From positions 2,108,001 to 2,172,000 of the forward strand of contig NZ_CP071955.1 of the NCBI RefSeq assembly GCF_017603965.1: 64,000 bases of DNA. The letters run 5' to 3'. The notes beneath the pieces were generated by a model, which saw nothing but the letters and a program-made list of their open reading frames with translations, ran no database searches and was not told the origin of the DNA. This DNA comes from Xanthomonas fragariae. Its GTDB lineage: Bacteria > Pseudomonadota > Gammaproteobacteria > Xanthomonadales > Xanthomonadaceae. How positions within the stretch are numbered: the stretch's first letter is position 1; the number at the start of each line of letters is the position of its first letter. Of the stretch, positions 63,028 to 64,000 are shown one piece after another. A program made the translations under genes and the position numbers.

Positions 63028-64000
63028 TTAGGCAGCCTTCGCTTGCTCGACGCGCTGTTCGACCAGCGCGTTTTCCAGCGTCGGCTGACCTTCGACGCGT
63101 CGATCCAACTCTTTCCAGTCAACCACCAGCTCGCACCCGCGCGAGGCCGCATTCCGGCTCCAGTCGCGCAACAACTCGATGCAGGCATGGTCAACATGGT
63201 GCAGCTTGGCCACGTCCAGATGCAGTGCGGTGTTCGGCGGCACGCTTTCCAGCGTACGCGCCATCGCCGGCACCTTCAGGAACGTTGCAGAACCCTGCAG
63301 GGTCAGATGCATCTCATCCTTCTTGTCCGCGTGCTCACTCACGTGCACCTTCAAACGCGAGGAATGCAGCGCAAGACGGAACAGCGACAGACCAAAACCG
63401 ATCAACACACCGGTCAGTAGGTCGGTTGCCACGATTGCAAAGGTGGTCGCCAGGTAGATCGCCGCGGTGCCACGACCATAGGTCGCCAGCTCCTTGACCT
63501 GCCCGATCTTGATCATCTTCACGCCCGTGTAGACCAGGATGCCGGCCAGACACGCCACCGGCGTCATCCGCAACAACCACGGCACAAGCAAGGCGAACAC
63601 CAGCAACCAGCTGCCATGAAGGACGGTGGACATGCGCGTGGCTGCACCGGCCTGCACATTGGCCGCACTGCGCACGATCACGCCGGTCATCGGCAAGACA
63701 CCCAGAAAACCGCACAGCATGTTGCCCACGCCCTGCGCCGCCAGCTCACGGTCGTACTGCGTCCGTGCGCCCTGATGCATACGATCCACCGCCGCCGCCG
63801 ATAGCAGCGTTTCGGCGCTGGCGATAAAGGCAAAGGTCACCGCAGACACCAACAATGTGGCGTTGAACACGCCAAAGATGTCGGAGAAGTTGAGGATGGT
63901 GATCGCAGAGAACAGGTTGGCCGGAACATCGACCTTGTTGACGTTCATATCCTGCAGCTGCACGGTTGCTGTGACCACGACCACCGCGATCAATGCACCC
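63028..64000 (-). CDS. SulP-family anion transporter, C-terminal part (runs off window)
   Basis: The gene continues beyond base 64000; 324 or so codons are seen. The membrane part includes VSAVTFAFIASAETLLSAAA, with GMTGVI-like LPMTGVIVRSAANVQAGAAT after it, the SulP core where the anion binds. Residues near the end form a cytoplasmic STAS domain (LQGSATFLKVPAMARTLESV then LHLDVAKLHHVDHACIELLR). SulP proteins carry sulfate, bicarbonate or related anions. The substrate cannot be read from this part. The STAS domain is complete and followed by a terminator. Confidence 0.9.
   Translation of the reverse strand, partial: GALIAVVVVTATVQLQDMNVNKVDVPANLFSAITILNFSDIFGVFNATLLVSAVTFAFIASAETLLSAAAVDRMHQGARTQYDRELAAQGVGNMLCGFLGVLPMTGVIVRSAANVQAGAATRMSTVLHGSWLLVFALLVPWLLRMTPVACLAGILVYTGVKMIKIGQVKELATYGRGTAAIYLATTFAIVATDLLTGVLIGFGLSLFRLALHSSRLKVHVSEHADKKDEMHLTLQGSATFLKVPAMARTLESVPPNTALHLDVAKLHHVDHACIELLRDWSRNAASRGCELVVDWKELDRRVEGQPTLENALVEQRVEQAKAA

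Overview
The window is a piece of a high-GC gammaproteobacterial chromosome that I assign to Xanthomonas (Xanthomonadaceae). The grounds are: long proteins whose sequences look like Xanthomonas orthologues (Kmo, HutU, RlmL, NadK, AsnS); a kynurenine-type route to quinolinate/NAD (nbaC, kynU, kmo); GyrA with glutamine at the E. coli Ser83 position, as known from the related Stenotrophomonas; an IS3-family insertion sequence of the kind abundant in Xanthomonas; and dispersed non-coding repeats. Several decayed genes (Mrr-like endonuclease, aminotransferase, FMN-binding regulator, enoyl-CoA hydratase) point to a strain undergoing gene loss. The species cannot be fixed from this window.

Layout. 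1-5.7 kb: end of a 2-hydroxyacid dehydrogenase, aroC, a small membrane protein and prmB (minus strand), then a SCO protein, psd and msrQ (plus), and a convergent FHA-domain membrane protein. 5.9-7.3 kb: two polyhydroxyalkanoate-granule proteins and an endonuclease relic. 7.4-15.5 kb: a complete histidine utilisation locus, hutC-hutF on the minus strand and hutI-hutH-hutG-hutU on the plus strand, diverging from a 60-base gap with a perfect palindrome that should be the HutC operator. The encoded route is histidine, urocanate, imidazolone propionate, formiminoglutamate, formylglutamate, glutamate.

15.5-18.7 kb is an accessory patch: an unexplained 0.5-kb stretch with a perfect 14-bp hairpin, a coiled-coil membrane protein, and a low-GC pair of secreted proteins (a cysteine-tailed protein and a thioredoxin-like protein). 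18.7-27.3 kb returns to core genes: gyrA, mtnA, a DUF3011 protein, epmA and ligA. The 5' part of ligA is clearly lower in GC than its 3' part. 27.3-29.5 kb holds an intact IS3-family element with a 3-base target duplication and an aminotransferase pseudogene truncated by a fold-back repeat; both lie between ligA and a small membrane gene followed by zipA and smc. 34.4-35.8 kb is the rpsF-rpsR-rplI ribosomal operon. 36-44 kb contains an iscA-type gene, asnS with three small genes, a frameshifted paiB-like gene, carbonic anhydrase, and the nbaC-FUSC-kynU-kmo cluster. The rest is housekeeping or stand-alone genes: sbcB, a 5'-nucleotidase, nadK, rlmL, a methyltransferase, a GNAT/hydrolase/MOSC operon, an amidase, a DUF1684 lipoprotein, sseA with an unusual DUF1289-Nudix fusion, an FKBP isomerase, a dead enoyl-CoA hydratase, nth, and the C-terminal part of a SulP transporter running off the end.

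The least explained material is (i) a roughly 140-bp element with 18-bp terminal inverted repeats, in three copies, two of which abut the TAA stop codon of a gene exactly; (ii) the low-GC secreted pair; and (iii) the mosaic ligA next to an IS. No rRNA, tRNA or CRISPR array was seen.
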